Of a stretch of 64,000 bases of DNA, positions 32,715 to 44,769 are shown piece by piece. The notes under the pieces are model-generated. The model saw only the letters and a list, made by a program, of their open reading frames with translations. It was not told the origin of the DNA and made no database searches. The stretch is taken from positions 14,756,915-14,820,914 of the forward strand of contig NC_083572.1 of the NCBI RefSeq assembly GCF_027579695.1, read 5' to 3'. The DNA is from Neoarius graeffei (Eukaryota; Chordata; Actinopteri; Siluriformes; Ariidae). The stretch's first letter is position 1. Every line of letters begins with the position of its first letter. The translations under genes were made by a program, and so were the position numbers.

Positions 32715-33006
32715 GTGAGATTGCAGTGCTCGATTCACAAGTCGCCTCACCCAGGAGAATTAACGAGGAATGATTTCTTTCGATCAATTTAAAATGACTT
32801 CATAGTCACAAATGGTCTTGTATTATAAAAGTAGAAAGCAGATCATCGCTAAACACTATTTAAAGTGAATTTAATGCCTCTAAACCCCACTGTTTTCCTT
32901 GTACAAAGCAACAGTCTTTATGTTGATTGGCCACATGTTTTCGAACCATAGCTGATCCAAAAGGCCATAAATTAATGGAAAATCAATATCACCCGATTTT
33001 TCATGG

Positions 33007-33420
33007 AATCTGCTGAGACTGAACCAGAAGATCCTGAAGGGGTGTGTGACGTCACACGTCTAACAATCCAGGTCTCAATTTCATCCCCATGCGCAGCAGT
33101 GGTTAGACCAGTCTCGATATGGAATCACGTTTTGGAGAGAATTCTGGTAGTGATTGGGATTCTTGTATGTCGGATGAAGCGGCAGATGGTTATCAAGGAT
33201 ATTCCGGAGTAAATGGTTATCTTTTCAAGCCCCCGAAGACCAGAAACAGATACCAGTTTACTCAGTTCACGACAGTCCCCGCTCACTGCCGATAGCGCAC
33301 CACCAGCCAGAGAGACTTGGAAACGCAGACTGGTTTGTGGATTTTTATTCTAAGCTGGCCGCTGCAAAATACAGGGAAAGTATTTACCTCAGTAAATGCA
33401 GAAATATATAATCTTTAAAA
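33007..33420 (+). other. Possible fragment of a transposon-borne P2X7-intracellular-domain-like protein
   Basis: Shifting frames read an acidic segment, GYSGVNGYLFKPPK and ERLGNADWFVDFYS. These loosely recall YLFEP and LGNTDWC-type words of the P2X7 C-terminal-like domain found in many fish transposon proteins. Flanking GTGTGACGTCAC (33040) and CGTGTGACGTCATGCG (33835) could be ends of the element. Frames are broken and the zinc-binding cysteines are not seen. A weak call. Confidence 0.25.
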
Positions 33421-34354
33421 CGTACACTTATTCAGTGTAATTATTTAAAAGAAAATATGAAGTGGTGGGCGATAACAGGGCAATCGACGAACTGTCCAAA
33501 TGTCAGATCAAATGCCATTTATTACATCAATGGGTTTGTTTTTTGCTCCAGTAATTCCCATGCGGTCGTTCCGGTGGTGGTAATGAATCAGATTTATTAG
33601 TAGTAGACGACACTTTGTTTGTACAAACCTCACCCGCTGTCGCTTTGGATTAGTGCCATTTCTCGGAAATTCGTGAACCGAATGTCCTGTTGTATATGGA
33701 TTTGAACATCCAAACGAAACTCTGCGCTTTCACATGCTTATTTTTAGTAAGATTCCAACAACAATATCCAATTTCAGCGAGCAAACAAGCACGGAGTCAG
33801 ATGAACCGAAATGACCCAGATAGCCGGGGTTCCACGTGTGACGTCATGCGAGATTAGCCCTGATGCAAGGCCGCCTTCTTCCAGGATCCGAACGCTGTGA
33901 TTTATCGATAGTTTTGTGCTTGATAATAAAACAACAAATAATTAGGGTTTTTTTTCCTCCTGCAGGGATGAGCATTTTCCGCGGATCTGCGGAATTCCGA
34001 GTTTTTCCCGCTGAAAATGTCATTTTTGTGAAACGTGTAAATCCGTTGAGAAAATTTCAGGGTAGGGGTCGAGGCGAGGCTTGTGGTGGCACAAGCAGGC
34101 AGGACCGACCGACCGCCCGCCAGCATCTTTCGGCAGCGCTTATCGCAAAATTAGTTGCAGCTGTGATAACGGAAATCGTCATTGCTTTCTTCAATATTTA
34201 TGCTAACGACAACTCACGACGATTTCCGGCAACGTTTTGGCGCTAGTTTCATCTCACTTTTACAATTCGCGGAGAAACAAGCTATACGTACGCGGTTTTG
34301 ATCACTTCTTAAGTTCTAGTTATTTTGGTTAGTTTTCAAAGTTACTTCGCCAAT

Positions 34355-34627
34355 ATGGCGAAAGTTTTGGACCGCAAAAATGAGGATTGTGCCAGGGAAA
34401 TCGATAAATCGAACGGGATAAAGAACTGTTTCCGATGGGCATGGCTCGATAGTAGTGTTACCGTGCAGATAGGGACACAAACTGTGACGACGTGCCTGAC
34501 GGAACATATCCGCAAAGTGGCCGTGCCGGGAAAGGTTCTGTGTATTCTGTGCTCAGATATGATCAATTATGGAAACAGAGGAGCTAGAAACGTCCAGGAG
34601 CACATCAAAACAAAAAAGCACAAAGGT
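34355..34627 (+). pseudogene. Zinc-finger N-terminal exon of an hAT-like transposon
   Basis: From ATG at 34355, 91 codons open: MAKVLDRKNED, then FRWAWLD, VLCILCSDMINYGNRG and VQEHIKTKKHKG, ending at a GTACGT donor (34628). C-x2-C and H-x4/5-H spacing makes a BED/C2H2-like finger of the kind found at the start of hAT and related transposases. No transposase exon follows within the element, so the gene is truncated although this exon is undamaged. Confidence 0.6.
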
Positions 34628-34715
34628 ACGTTTTACTTAAATTGTCAAAGATAGAGTCAGGAGGAATCTAATATATCGTTACGGTTACCTCCATTATCGC
34701 TCACGATATATATAT

Positions 34716-35637
34716 TAGTGCTGTCAAAAATGTCGCGTTATTAACGCGTTAACTTGACTCAATTTTAACGGCGATAATTTTTTTATCGCAAGATTAACGC
34801 TCTGTGACATGATGTAGGTTTTTCATAAGGTTTTGAGACTGCCAGGAACTTGGAACAGAGACTTTGCTTAGAAAACCGATAGCAGCTCGACTGTAATGCC
34901 GCGCACAGCCAGAGTCCTCTGCCCCCCCCCCCCCCCCCCAAGAATCAGCGCGGGCAGGGCGCGCTAGTAGAGATGGGATTTATGGCTCTTTGATGGGATC
35001 CACATCTTTGTGATCCGTTCTTTGAAAAGAGCCGTTCAAAAGACTGGCTCATTTGGCTCTTTTTAAATATTTATTCAGTTTTAAGAAGACAGCGTCTAAA
35101 GAAGCCAGATCCCTCTGAACTGTAAACTCAATGCTATCCCAGAAATCCTTCCTGTAATATGCAAATTTGGCTGCCTCTGATTGGACAGCGCGACGCATCA
35201 ACAGGCAGAAAGTGTAAAAGTACAAAATGTGTTAAGTGAGCTGAAACAGTAAAGATCAGATTCAATGCAATGTTTATCAACGAACAACTTAGTTAATATA
35301 ATAGTGTACTTTATATTATAATCGAGCATGTCAAGCCTACCGTCACTGTGTAACCTGTCTCTCTGAGTTGTAGACTAACTCAAGCAGTAGATCACTTCAC
35401 TCATGGTTCTTTTGCTAGCCCCGGTGCTCGGCTTAGGTTTCACTTTGCAGTGGCTGTGTCAAGACGTGTTATGCTTTGCAATACAAAGCAAGCCCATTAA
35501 CGTTTTTATGCTGATAAGAGAATTACAATGGTTTTTCATGTGACAAAAATGTGCGATTAAATTGCGATTAATCGCGAGTTAACTATGACAGTTGCGACAT
35601 TAATTGCGATTAAATATTTTAATCGCTTGACAGCACT

Positions 35638-35638
<1 letters not shown>
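34716..35638. mobile_element. hAT MITE (TAGTGCTGTCAA ends), copy B
   Basis: Same family as 2722-3666, with ends TAGTGCTGTCAA and TTGACAGCACTT (last base mutated). The 8-bp flanks are ATATATAT and ATATATAA. The C run at 34923-34939 is expanded relative to copy A. Confidence 0.85.

Positions 35639-35641
<3 letters not shown>

Positions 35642-35696
<55 letters not shown>
35642..35696. repeat. AT microsatellite
   Basis: Long AT dinucleotide run, followed by a TTTA run. Similar AT runs occur at 36137-36170, 36550-36592 and 36674-36720, and a GT run at 36108-36135. Confidence 0.95.
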
Positions 35697-35701
<5 letters not shown>

Positions 35702-35750
35702 ATTGTGTCTACACACACACTTTATTTATTTATTTATTTATATAATTAAT

Positions 35751-36108
35751 TAATTATCTCTAGCCGCTTTATCCTGTGCAGGGTCGCAGGCAAGCTGGAG
35801 CCTATCCCAGCTGACTACGGGCGAAAGGCGGGGTACACCCTGGACAAGTCGCCAGGTCATCACAGGGCTGACACATAGACACAGACAACCATTCACATTC
35901 ACACCTACGGTCAATTTAGAGTCACCAGTTAACCTAACCTGCATGTCTTTGGACTGTGGGGGAAACCGGAGCACCCGGAGGAAACCCACGCGGACACGGG
36001 GAGAACATGCAAACTCCGCACAGAAAGGCCCTCGCCGGCCACGGGGCTCGAACCCGGACCTTCTTGCTGTGAGGCGACAGCGCTAACCACTACACCACCG
36101 TGCCGCCC
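35751..36108 (-). mobile_element. tRNA-derived SINE
   Basis: Reverse-oriented copy with both promoter boxes, ending GGGCGGCACGG at the right next to a GT/AT microsatellite. The tail is shortened to AATTA-rich sequence, and simple repeats hide any target duplication. Confidence 0.9.
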
Positions 36109-36171
<63 letters not shown>

Positions 36172-36175
<4 letters not shown>

Positions 36176-36547
36176 ATCTCATCTCATTATCTCTAGCCGC
36201 TTTATCCTTCTACAGGGTCGCAGGCAAGCTGGAGCCTATCCCAGCTGACTACGGGCGAAAGGCGGGGTACACCCTGGACAAGTCGCCAGGTCATCACAGG
36301 GCTGACACATAGACACAGACAACCATTCACACTCACATTCACACCTACGCTCAATTTAGAGTCACCAGTTAACCTAACTTGCATGTCTTTGGACTGTGGG
36401 GGAAACCGGAGCACCCGGAGGAAACCCACGCGGACACGGGGAGAACATGCAAACTCCACACAGAAAGGCCCTCACCGGCCCTGGGGCTCGAACCCAGGAC
36501 CTTCTTGCTGTGAGGCGACAGCGCTAACCACTACACCACCGTGCCGC

Positions 36548-36549
<2 letters not shown>
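36172..36549 (-). mobile_element. tRNA-derived SINE, full length
   Basis: Reverse-oriented full copy with GATGAGATGAGAT tail, inserted in an AT microsatellite. It is only about 60 bp from the previous SINE and in the same orientation. Confidence 0.92.
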
Positions 36550-36597
<48 letters not shown>

Positions 36598-36668
36598 TAT
36601 ATCTGTAGGGATTTGTTATCTTAAAGTTTATAAACATTTTAAACCATCATTGAATTTGAAAACATTCA

Positions 36669-36723
<55 letters not shown>

Positions 36724-36927
36724 GGAAAGTTGGCAGACATTTCAGAGTTTTTTTAAATGTCCCATTCTCATCCCTGCTCCTGCTTTATTAATTAATTTTG
36801 GTTGTTACTAATGAGGCGTATTCATTTTCAAGCGTTACAAGAAGACATTACATACATTTAAAAAAAATAATAAAATGCTGTTTGATATGTGTTCTGAAAT
36901 GATTGCGTCATCATGGTCTGTTTGCAG

Positions 36928-37035
36928 GCTGTGGCTAAGATGGTGCAGGAGTGTTACAAATACGTGGATGCTGTCAGTGACCTGACTGTCAAACTGAGGC
37001 TCATCGACACTCTCCGAACCGTTACTGCCGGAAAG
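36928..37035 (+). CDS. psmd12: psmd12 exon 4 (residues 100-135)
   Basis: 108-base, phase-0 exon, acceptor TTTGCAG and donor GTCGGT. Encodes [14 protein letters not shown] and [14 protein letters not shown]; matches Rpn5 with a few conservative changes. Confidence 0.95.
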
Positions 37036-37195
37036 GTCGGTTCTTCAGCAAGGTCCCAGACTTCTCCGATTTAAAATGTTGATCTGTAGTGATCTTTCGA
37101 CACCCTCATGCTCCCATGATCAAAATCACTGTTGATCTGATTACGCTGTTGGTCTCGTTCACTGGAATATCACTTCCATGTGTTGTCCTGTGCAG

Positions 37196-37300
37196 ATTTA
37201 CGTAGAGATCGAGCGTGCGAGACTCACTAAGACACTGGCTGGTATTAAAGAGCAGAGCGGTGAGATTAAAGAGGCTGCGTCCATTCTCCAGGAGCTGCAG
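37196..37300 (+). CDS. psmd12: psmd12 exon 5 (residues 136-170)
   Basis: 105-base, phase-0 exon, acceptor TGTGCAG and donor GTGAGG. Encodes [14 protein letters not shown] and [10 protein letters not shown], one of the most conserved helical repeats of Rpn5. Confidence 0.96.
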
Positions 37301-37726
37301 GTGAGGTTTTTATATTTACATTTTTTTCCCCTCTTTGTCATCTCAGCAATTCTTGGAATCAAACTTTATTCGTCAAGAGTTAACCTCAACCAGCCAACCG
37401 ACAATCCAGATCACTCCAAAAACCTCCTATTAGAACAGTTCCATTAATAATGTTATTGTGTGTGCTTAAAAATATTGGCACCCCCGAGTTTTATTATGCC
37501 TGATACAGCAAGTTGAGAAGCACTTGTACTAACAAGATAAAGTTTCTGGAATCCCTAATGAATAAACCGGGGGAAAAAAATCCCTGAGATGACATGAGGA
37601 AGAAATCTTGAGATGAAACTGTTTGTGGACAAAACAATCACTTATCAGGGTTCCTGCTGGGTTCTGAAAAATATTCTCCACATTTTTCCTTGAAAAATAA
37701 AGTCAAAGAAGTCACTTTCTTCACTA

Positions 37727-38929
37727 AAGCCCTATTCGCACGGGATTAGTATTACCTGTGAACCTATAGTAATTTGTAAATTCCCACCCAACCTGGGTGT
37801 TAAATCCTTTGCATTCGCACGGGATAAGCAAAGTCCGTAATTTACTCAATTTAAAGACAGCTGACAAATCAGAAACACCCATTCAGTCATGTCCCACCCC
37901 AGTTAAAGACAGCTGACAAATCAGAAACACCCATTCAGTCATGTCAGTTAAAGACAGCTGACAAATCAGAAACACCCATTCAGTCATGTCCCGCCCTCCG
38001 CTGCCACTCGCCGAAAGAAAATGTAGAAACAGTCTTTTTAGCTTACAAATTACTATTCTGTTTTTTTTTGTTTTGTTTTTTTAATTATTATTAGAAGGCA
38101 CATGGAGTTTAGTCCTGCCTTGGCCAGTGCATTCTGAAAGTATGTTTCGGTCTGTAGCCAACAATGCATGTTATTGCAGATCATATCTCTCCACACAAAC
38201 TAAAGGCGCAGATGCCGACTTTTTCACGGCTTTTTCATGGACTGTAACGGCATTTGCTTATGTAGTAATTTTAATACAGAATTTACTCTGATGAAATTAT
38301 TCAGACACTCCAACGCCCCCCCCCAAAAAAATCGGATCTGTACGAGCCGTGAAAAAGGCGCGCCGTTTGCATCCCTGTTTAAACTCATAGGTTAACCGAC
38401 TTTAACCGGCTAATGAGGCTCGGTGGTCGGTCAAGATTTTTTTTTAGTTTTCGCCATCCCTAGTCCATGGAGGATATGGCCTGGCTATAGCTATGAAATA
38501 TTAAAAATGTTCCTTACCGAAAGCAGCCACACAAGTCATCCAGGTCAAAAATCTGTGAGCTCTCCTCTTGGCTTTCTTGCTGTTTTTGGGAAGCGGATTC
38601 CATGTAGTGTGGTATGGGCACGACTACCACTTGCCCCTAAAACAGTACTCATGAAAATTTCAACCGTAGCCTCCTCACAGTAACCGGAAAAGATATAAAA
38701 CGCGCGCAATTACAATAACAAACACGGACATGCGTATTCGCACGGGACTAGTATTGTCACTGGACGTCTGTGTTTGACAAAATATAGTAGGTAATTTGCG
38801 GCGGAATTATTACTTTACAAATTACAGACATGGCGCATTCGCACGGGACTAACATCTCAGACATTCTCTGCAATTATTACAAATCGCCAGAGGTTCACAG
38901 GTAATACTAATCCTGTGCAAATAGGGCTT
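37727..38929. mobile_element. Element with ATTCGCACGGGATTAG ends
   Basis: Terminal inverted repeats AAGCCCTATTCGCACGGG and complement of AAGCCCTATTTGCACAGG extend over about 40 bp. Flanks are TA on both sides, but the ends are palindromic there, so duplication length is uncertain. The interior includes an inverted fragment of the hAT element at 41944-43294, including its outer end at 38373-38461, and a triplicated 45-53-bp repeat. The word ATTCGCACGGGA recurs at several internal positions. Confidence 0.65.
37853..37994 (+). repeat. Three tandem copies of a 45-53-bp unit
   Basis: Each begins AAAGACAGCTGACAAATCAG and continues AAACACCCATTCAGTCATGT; the second copy lacks eight bases. The unit is related, inverted, to 43065-43108 in the hAT element, so part of that element was tandemly amplified here. 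Confidence 0.9.
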
Positions 38930-38931
38930 TA

Positions 38932-39960
38932 GTCTGCATTTTTTTTCTTAGTTACCGACTTATCAAAGTGGACTTAATACAGGTTTATACCAACCGAACT
39001 GGCACAATTCAAATATTTGTACAGATACAGCGAGGCCTCTCCATTACATATAAAATTTAGGCTCCACTCCAGCCTCTAATAAGAGAGTCGATTTTGGGCG
39101 CCCTGTGCACCATCAAGCTCAAATCAACCTCTATTGTTTGAGCTTACTCAAGGTTATTTTAGCCTGGAATTATTCAAAAGAGGTATTAGGACTCTCTCTT
39201 TAGCCTTTACTTCAACACAAAACTTGATTTCAGAGTCGAGAAGAGTCTTGGAACAAACAACACTGAAGGAATCCGATTTTCCCGTCGATTTACGAACCGA
39301 ATACAGAGGCTTGTATTTTTTTTTAAGGAAGATTAGCATCCCTTGGTTGGCGAGGTTATATCTAACTTTACAAGAAATATCATCACCCATAGACATTCAA
39401 AGATTATGCCATCTGTATTACTGATTTTGGCACTGCCTTTTTTTTTTTTTTTGTAAATTTGTCATTCACGTCAGTTTCTGTCATTATTATTATTATTATT
39501 ATCATCAACACCCATAATGTCTCAGGCACGTGTCGATTGACTTAATGTCACTAGTGAAATTAATCATCAGTTTAATGAAAATGTATCAGTTCTCACTCAC
39601 ATCTCTCTCCTTTAGGACCACAAAGACAAATTCTAACCTACAGCATTCAAAATCCCAGATGACATCCAAGTCCATTGTTTCCTATTAATCTCTTACTTTT
39701 TTTTATTTTTTGAGGGTGGAAATACCCAGGTGTTATAGCCCCAAAACATGGCTCCCTTCGGTTGCTTGCTGGCTGACAGCACTTTCACTTTGGCGTTTTT
39801 TTTTAAATAAATAACTGATCCCTGTATTACTGACGCTGCCCGATGTGTTCAGGGACGGTCGGGGCTCGGAGTGTGCCTCCCCCGTGGCTGTTTCAGCCCT
39901 TAAATCGTCTTCAGTGCTTGAAGAAGTTCTGCACCACTGTTCAGTTCATGCAGAGATAAT
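38932..39960. other. Intron 5 stretch, one unidentified open frame
   Basis: A 96-codon frame at 39134-39424 (plus) resembles nothing I can name and has no matching splice signals. An ATT microsatellite lies at 39485-39500. No transposon ends recognised. Confidence 0.35.
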
Positions 39961-39962
39961 TA

Positions 39963-40795
39963 CCGTATTTTCCGGACTATACATCGCTCCGGAGTTTAAG
40001 TCGCATCAGCCAAAAAATGCATTATGAAGACGAAAAAAACATATATACGTCGCACCGGACTATAAGTCGCACTTTTTTGAAGGGTTATTCTATCCATAGA
40101 ATCTGTGATTGTATCTGATAAGCGGCGCGTGGTTACTGTGCGACTGCATTGTTTATTTAATAAACGAACAGCTGAGCAGTGATAACGCGCTCTTTGCCCT
40201 GTAAGTAGCCTAGTCTGATTATTTTAAATATCTACTACTATCTTTAATACTATCACTATCATTTTTACTAATAGCCTATATTATTATTATAACTAATATT
40301 AGTAGCCTATTACTGATGCATTAATCAGTTTGCTTTTAGAATATTTTTACCGGTAGGACTTATTATCGCCCCATGGCTCTTTCATCTGTGTTATTAAAGC
40401 TGTAGTCATCATCGAGGAGTGTCATTCTTCATTTTTGTCGAATTTTATTTCATCAAATCAGAGGTCAAGTAGGCTATAGGTATATCATCTCCAAAGACAG
40501 GTACGGTAGTAAAAACAACCGTCTAGTGAAAAAAAAAACAACAACAACAACCGCTTTTAAATCCCCTACTTAAATCCTTAAAATGAGTCATTTAACTCAT
40601 GTCTTGTGTGATCTGATCTCCAATCGTGAAATAAACCGGTTGTGATGAGTACAGTCTGTTATTTTAGAAGATAAATGTAATATATAATTTAATATATAGA
40701 CTAATAAAAATTAATATTTTATAATATAATATCACGACATATTACTGTCTGTAACTGTTTGTCACTAAAGCATTTTCTAAGATCATAATGTCTGA

Positions 40796-40829
<34 letters not shown>

Positions 40830-41293
40830 TTACACACACAATAAGCGCATGTGCGTAAAGTTATAGTAAACCATCCCCCGCCTTTTTTTTTTTTGGAGTC
40901 GCCGGACCCACCCACCTCCTGCGTTCTGGGACCTCCCACTTCACAAATTAAGCACTGCCTAAAATCACTACATAACTTATTTAAATAACTATAGGCCTAT
41001 CATTAATAATAAAACACAGGTCAATCAAGTTTATCAAGCTGATGATTTCACTCCAAATCAGCATATCCATTGAATTCCTCATCCTCGGTGTCGCTTCTGA
41101 ACAACTCTGCCTCCAGCGGCAGATGAAGCGCCGTTTCCTCTTCTTCTGCGTGGCTGTCGTCAGACTCAGCATCAGCTCCAGTTATTCCGTGGTGAAAAAA
41201 CAAAACAAAACATATATACGTCGCACCGGAGTATAAGTCGCATGGCCAGCCGAACCATGAAAAAAAGTGCGACTTATAGTCCGAAAAATACGG
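39963..41293 (-). mobile_element. Tigger/pogo-like degenerate element
   Basis: Ends CCGTATTTTCCGGACTATA and complement of CCGTATTTTTCGGACTATA with TA flanks (39961-39962, 41294-41295). Subterminal copies of ACGTCGCACCGGACTATAAG lie at both ends. A minus-strand acidic tail at 41048-41190 resembles the C-terminus of a pogo-type transposase. An ATT microsatellite (40797-40829) and another old fragment (about 40855-40970, related to 47705-48071) are inside. Confidence 0.7.
41048..41190 (-). pseudogene. Acidic C-terminal tail of a pogo-like transposase
   Basis: Reads ADAESDDSHAEEEE, LPLEAELFRSDTEDEEFNGY and a stop. Many fish Tigger/pogo transposases end in an acidic tail of the type LFxSDTEDExFxG. 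The catalytic part upstream is lost. Confidence 0.5.
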
Positions 41294-41943
41294 TACACCC
41301 CCACACCAGGCTGATTTAATTCTCACTGCAATTGGTCAAAAGCTAGGCGCTCATTTGGTCATTGTGTAGTCGATTTTTATTGGTCACAAGCACGCGCTCA
41401 TTGTTTACACTCTGGCTTCCCGCCGTCTCTTTACTGGGGTTGGATTTCAGTAAACGGAGGGATTTCTATAAAAGACGACTTATGATAATGAGGACCCATG
41501 CATTCGTCATTCGTCAATTTTCTCTTCGTCACTGATGGATTATGTTCATCAATGACGAGCGCCAGCAGGAACCCTTGACTCAGTTTCTTTTATATATAAT
41601 TTTTTTAAGCAATCTGGTACACTACAGTAGAAGGATGATATCATTTAGCATGATAAATGTCGCAATAACGCATCCTGCAGCCTAATGGAACATCTGTATC
41701 GTTTACTTGATAACATGGAGATGGCCAGATATTAAACCTCGTCTTGGACAGGGCTGATTATTGGTATCTTTTATATTGAGTTCTATTAGTAGTAGATGAT
41801 GCACACTTGTATTATAAAAGTTGTTCCTGTTGACTGGAAAGTAATGTTTTGCTAATTTGTGTTGATGCTATATAATCATTAATTAATTAACCATTAACAT
41901 TCTCAGTTTTCAGTGTTTCTGATTGATTTAGACGAGGGATGGC

Positions 41944-43294
41944 GACAACTTAAAAAAAATCTTGACCGACCCCCGAGCCTCATTAGCCGGTTAAAGTCGG
42001 TTAACCTATGAGTTTAAAATTCTAGAATTGGAATTATTAGAATCTATTCTAAATCTAACCGCGAGCATCTGCACATTCAGTCCCAGTCGCTGCCCTCCAC
42101 TCACGTTACCTTTTCTACAGCGCGAAACATTTAGTCAAACGTGGCACTGATGTTGAGGGGTTTGTATTGGAGCGGAGGACAAATGGCTCCAGCTTAGAGA
42201 CGGTTTCAGTTGGCCATGATGACGTTGAAAATAAAGTCAAGTGCTAGAAGAAGTACATAACATTCAGTGATGGGAATAACGGCGTTAAAATAAAGGCTGT
42301 TATAACGCCGGGTAATCTAATTAATTAGCTACAATCGTTATAACGCCGTTACCAATATCAACCCGCCATTACTGCATGGTATTGAAGTTGCTCTGAAGCC
42401 GTCACCGACTTGGCTCACAGACATAAAAGCTGCGTTTGTCACTCCCCCTCCAGACACCGCTGTCATTTCATTCTCTCCCCTTCCCTCCAAAAGTCGGCAT
42501 CTGCGCCTTTAGTTTGTGTGGAGAGATCTGATCTGCAATAACGTGCATTGTTGGCTACAGACCGAAACATACTTTCAGAATGCACTGGCCAAGGCAGGAC
42601 TAAACTCGATGTGCCTTCTAATGATAATTAAAAAAAAAAACAGAATAGTAATTTGTAAGCTAAAAAGTCTAGCCTGATACTTTTTTATTTTTCACAAATA
42701 CAGTCAACTTCTGTCAAGGGTCACTCAAAAAACAGTTGTTCTTGGAAATACATAGACTAACAAGTTAACAGGTTTAAACAAGTTGAAATAGAAAACACTG
42801 TGGTCTACAAAATACCCCACTCCGAAAATCACTAATTTTTATTCATAAACACAAGCATGTCTACATGCTCTGGGGTCAAACGCGTACGTAGGCGATTGAC
42901 TACAAGGCCCGCAGCGAAGAAAACCCTCTCTGATGGAACAGAAGTCCCGGGGATGCAAAGGTGTCGCTCCGCCAAGCTTGCAAGTCTGGGAAAGCGCGAC
43001 TGGTTTGCTCTCCACCAATCAAGTGGATTACTTTCGAGGGAGTGGCGAATGTCTTCAACTGGGGCGGGAGGGCGGGACATGACTGAATGGGTGTTTCTGA
43101 TTTGTCAACTGTCCTTCTTACACCGCATGGCATGCCCCAAGCGTTTACAACATAGAATTCCAGGTTCTCCGCTCCAAAATCGGCAGCTTCAAAACGATTG
43201 ATTTTTTTTTTTTAACCGACAACCAAAAAAATATTAACCGGTTGACGTTAATTCGGTCAACCATCGGTCAAACGGTCATCGGTTAACATCCCTA
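41944..43294 (-). mobile_element. hAT element with transposase C-terminal remnant
   Basis: Ends (T)AGGGATGGCGAC and GTTAACATCCCTA, flanked by a perfect 8-bp duplication atttagac (41936-41943, 43295-43302). Subterminal GGTTAACCGACTTTAACCGG-type words occur in both orientations. Only the dimerisation region of the transposase remains (43080-42832, minus). Confidence 0.85.
42832..43080 (-). pseudogene. hAT transposase dimerisation-domain fragment
   Basis: 82 codons including NPLDWWRANQSRFPRLASLA, LCIPGTSVPSERVFFAAG and NRLRTRLTPEHVDMLVFMN. This is the conserved C-terminal hAT dimerisation region (WW, LCIPxTSxxSERxFSxAG). N-terminal zinc finger and catalytic regions are missing. Confidence 0.85.
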
Positions 43295-43768
43295 ATTTAG
43301 ACACCACCTTAAAGCGATTTAACCAGGAAATTTTGAAATTACGGGGTCCTGAAATGTCATCGTTATACGTTAACACGATATTCTAGGCGAAAAAAAAAAA
43401 TAAAGCGGACTTTAGCTTGAAAAACATGTTAAAGTTGTAACATCAGTCCGTTGGGCCATTTCCCCGGGCGCGGCCATACTGGATTAGCCAGGTACATGGA
43501 TGTATTGGGAGGCAAAAACGAGGGTGGCGCTGCATGACATAGGATTCCACACGACAGCATACCGTGTCACATATCAAACTGATGGAAGATAAGCAGGTAA
43601 TTATTTATTTATAAAATAAACAGGCAATAAACTAGCCACTACTTTATTTTGATTCCTTTTTATACCCCCGCTCCGAAGGAGGGCGGGCTATAGACCCTTT
43701 TCAGTCACGTGACCTTCATAAACGCGACCACCATTTTGGACATGTAGCGGACTTCGGCTCGAATTGGT

Positions 43769-44045
43769 TTGAATGCGAGGAAGGCGACAAACGGAGAACA
43801 TACAAGAAAAAGGAGCGAGATGCAGAAAACACCTTCGCTATCCAGTGACGTAGGGCATTTACAGGGCGAGCAGAGGGAGAGGTATTTTCAAAAATTGAGG
43901 TTAGCAGGCTTAGAGAGCGACGTTTATCTGCTTCCGCCTGGATTGTTTACAGATGTATGGAAGTACACGAAGCCCTCGTCTTTACCTGACTTCGGCCCAC
44001 ATGATCTTTATACCTATGTTGTTAAAAACCCATCGCTATACACAG
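43769..44045 (+). pseudogene. Transposon protein segment (YqaJ-type N-terminal region), interrupted
   Basis: Open frame containing RYFQKLRLAGLESDVYLLPP and LPDFGPHDLYTYVVKNPSLYT, then broken by the hAT element at 44046. It resembles the frame at 57624-57860 (FELPAEYPDVYDYLINFPSL), and both recall the segment preceding the YqaJ domain in fish and invertebrate transposon proteins. Removing the hAT and one duplication continues the frame with GIDLKTLVLNAYL, then a stop. Confidence 0.5.
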
Positions 44046-44769
44046 TAGGGCTGCTCGATATTGGGAAATATCAATATTGCGATATTTTCAGTCAATATTG
44101 ATATCACGATATTTTAAACGATATTTTTTTTTTTTGCCGATTCGTGTAAAGCTTGCGCCAACTCAGAGGATGGACTCAAATTCCTCCAATTTATCTCTTG
44201 CTTTTCCATTTAGTTTGCAAAATTAAAGTATTTAGGCATGCACTTGCTTTGATTCTACCGTCCTCTGCTGGCTTGTGTCTACCTCTATACCTTGTTGAGT
44301 GCTAAGCACATAGCCTAGTGTATATTATGGGACCTTTTTGTGAAGACAGTATATTTGTATTATGACTAAATTTTATTATTTTCTAAATGATACCTGCTAA
44401 AACACCTAGATATAGCCATACAAAAAGGGTCTATAAGCTCACATTTTGAAACAATCAAATTTGAAATAAAAAAACTCATGTTTATCTCACTTAAAGGGGT
44501 TTATTAAGCATTTCTCACTATAACAAAACAAATAAATATATTAAGAAAAAATGTAAGGTTTCCAATGTATACAAAACATGTCTATATTTATATAAAAACA
44601 TTTATATGAAGAAAATAAAAAATAGACTTTGTTCTACTTTTTTCCAAAAATGCTGCATCCAAAAATAAAATGTTCCACTTTTGTATTTGTTACATTTTTT
44701 TCGTTAACACCCACCATTGAACTTGGAATGAACTTGAAATGAGCACCTGTCCTGAACTAGCAAATGCTG

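Larger units (their letters stand above)
33963..36776 (+). mobile_element. hAT-like element with 6-bp target duplication (CAGGGATGAGA family), copy B
   Basis: Ends CAGGGATGAGCATTTTCC and CATTCTCATCCCTG, flanked by a perfect 6-bp duplication ctcctg (33957-33962, 36777-36782). The left subterminal segment CCGCGGATCTGCGGA matches the element at 58698. It keeps one zinc-finger coding exon (34355-34627); the rest was lost or replaced by a hAT MITE, AT/GT microsatellites and two SINEs. Confidence 0.8.

Noticed and set aside
22-35638. Large segmental duplication linking 22-3666 and 30090-35638 because the same three families occur in the same order
   Set aside because: Each copy has its own target duplication and unrelated flanking sequence, and the TTAA MITE is in opposite orientation, so they are independent insertions.
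5884-36549. tRNA genes suggested by A and B boxes
   Set aside because: The boxes belong to tRNA-derived SINEs; no cloverleaf with a proper acceptor stem was recognised.
36100-36811. Frames with poly-YI tracts
   Set aside because: AT microsatellite translated; no start context, splice sites or homology.
39134-39424. 96-codon plus-strand frame in intron 5
   Set aside because: No homology recognised, no splice context and an equally long antisense frame; left as unassigned.
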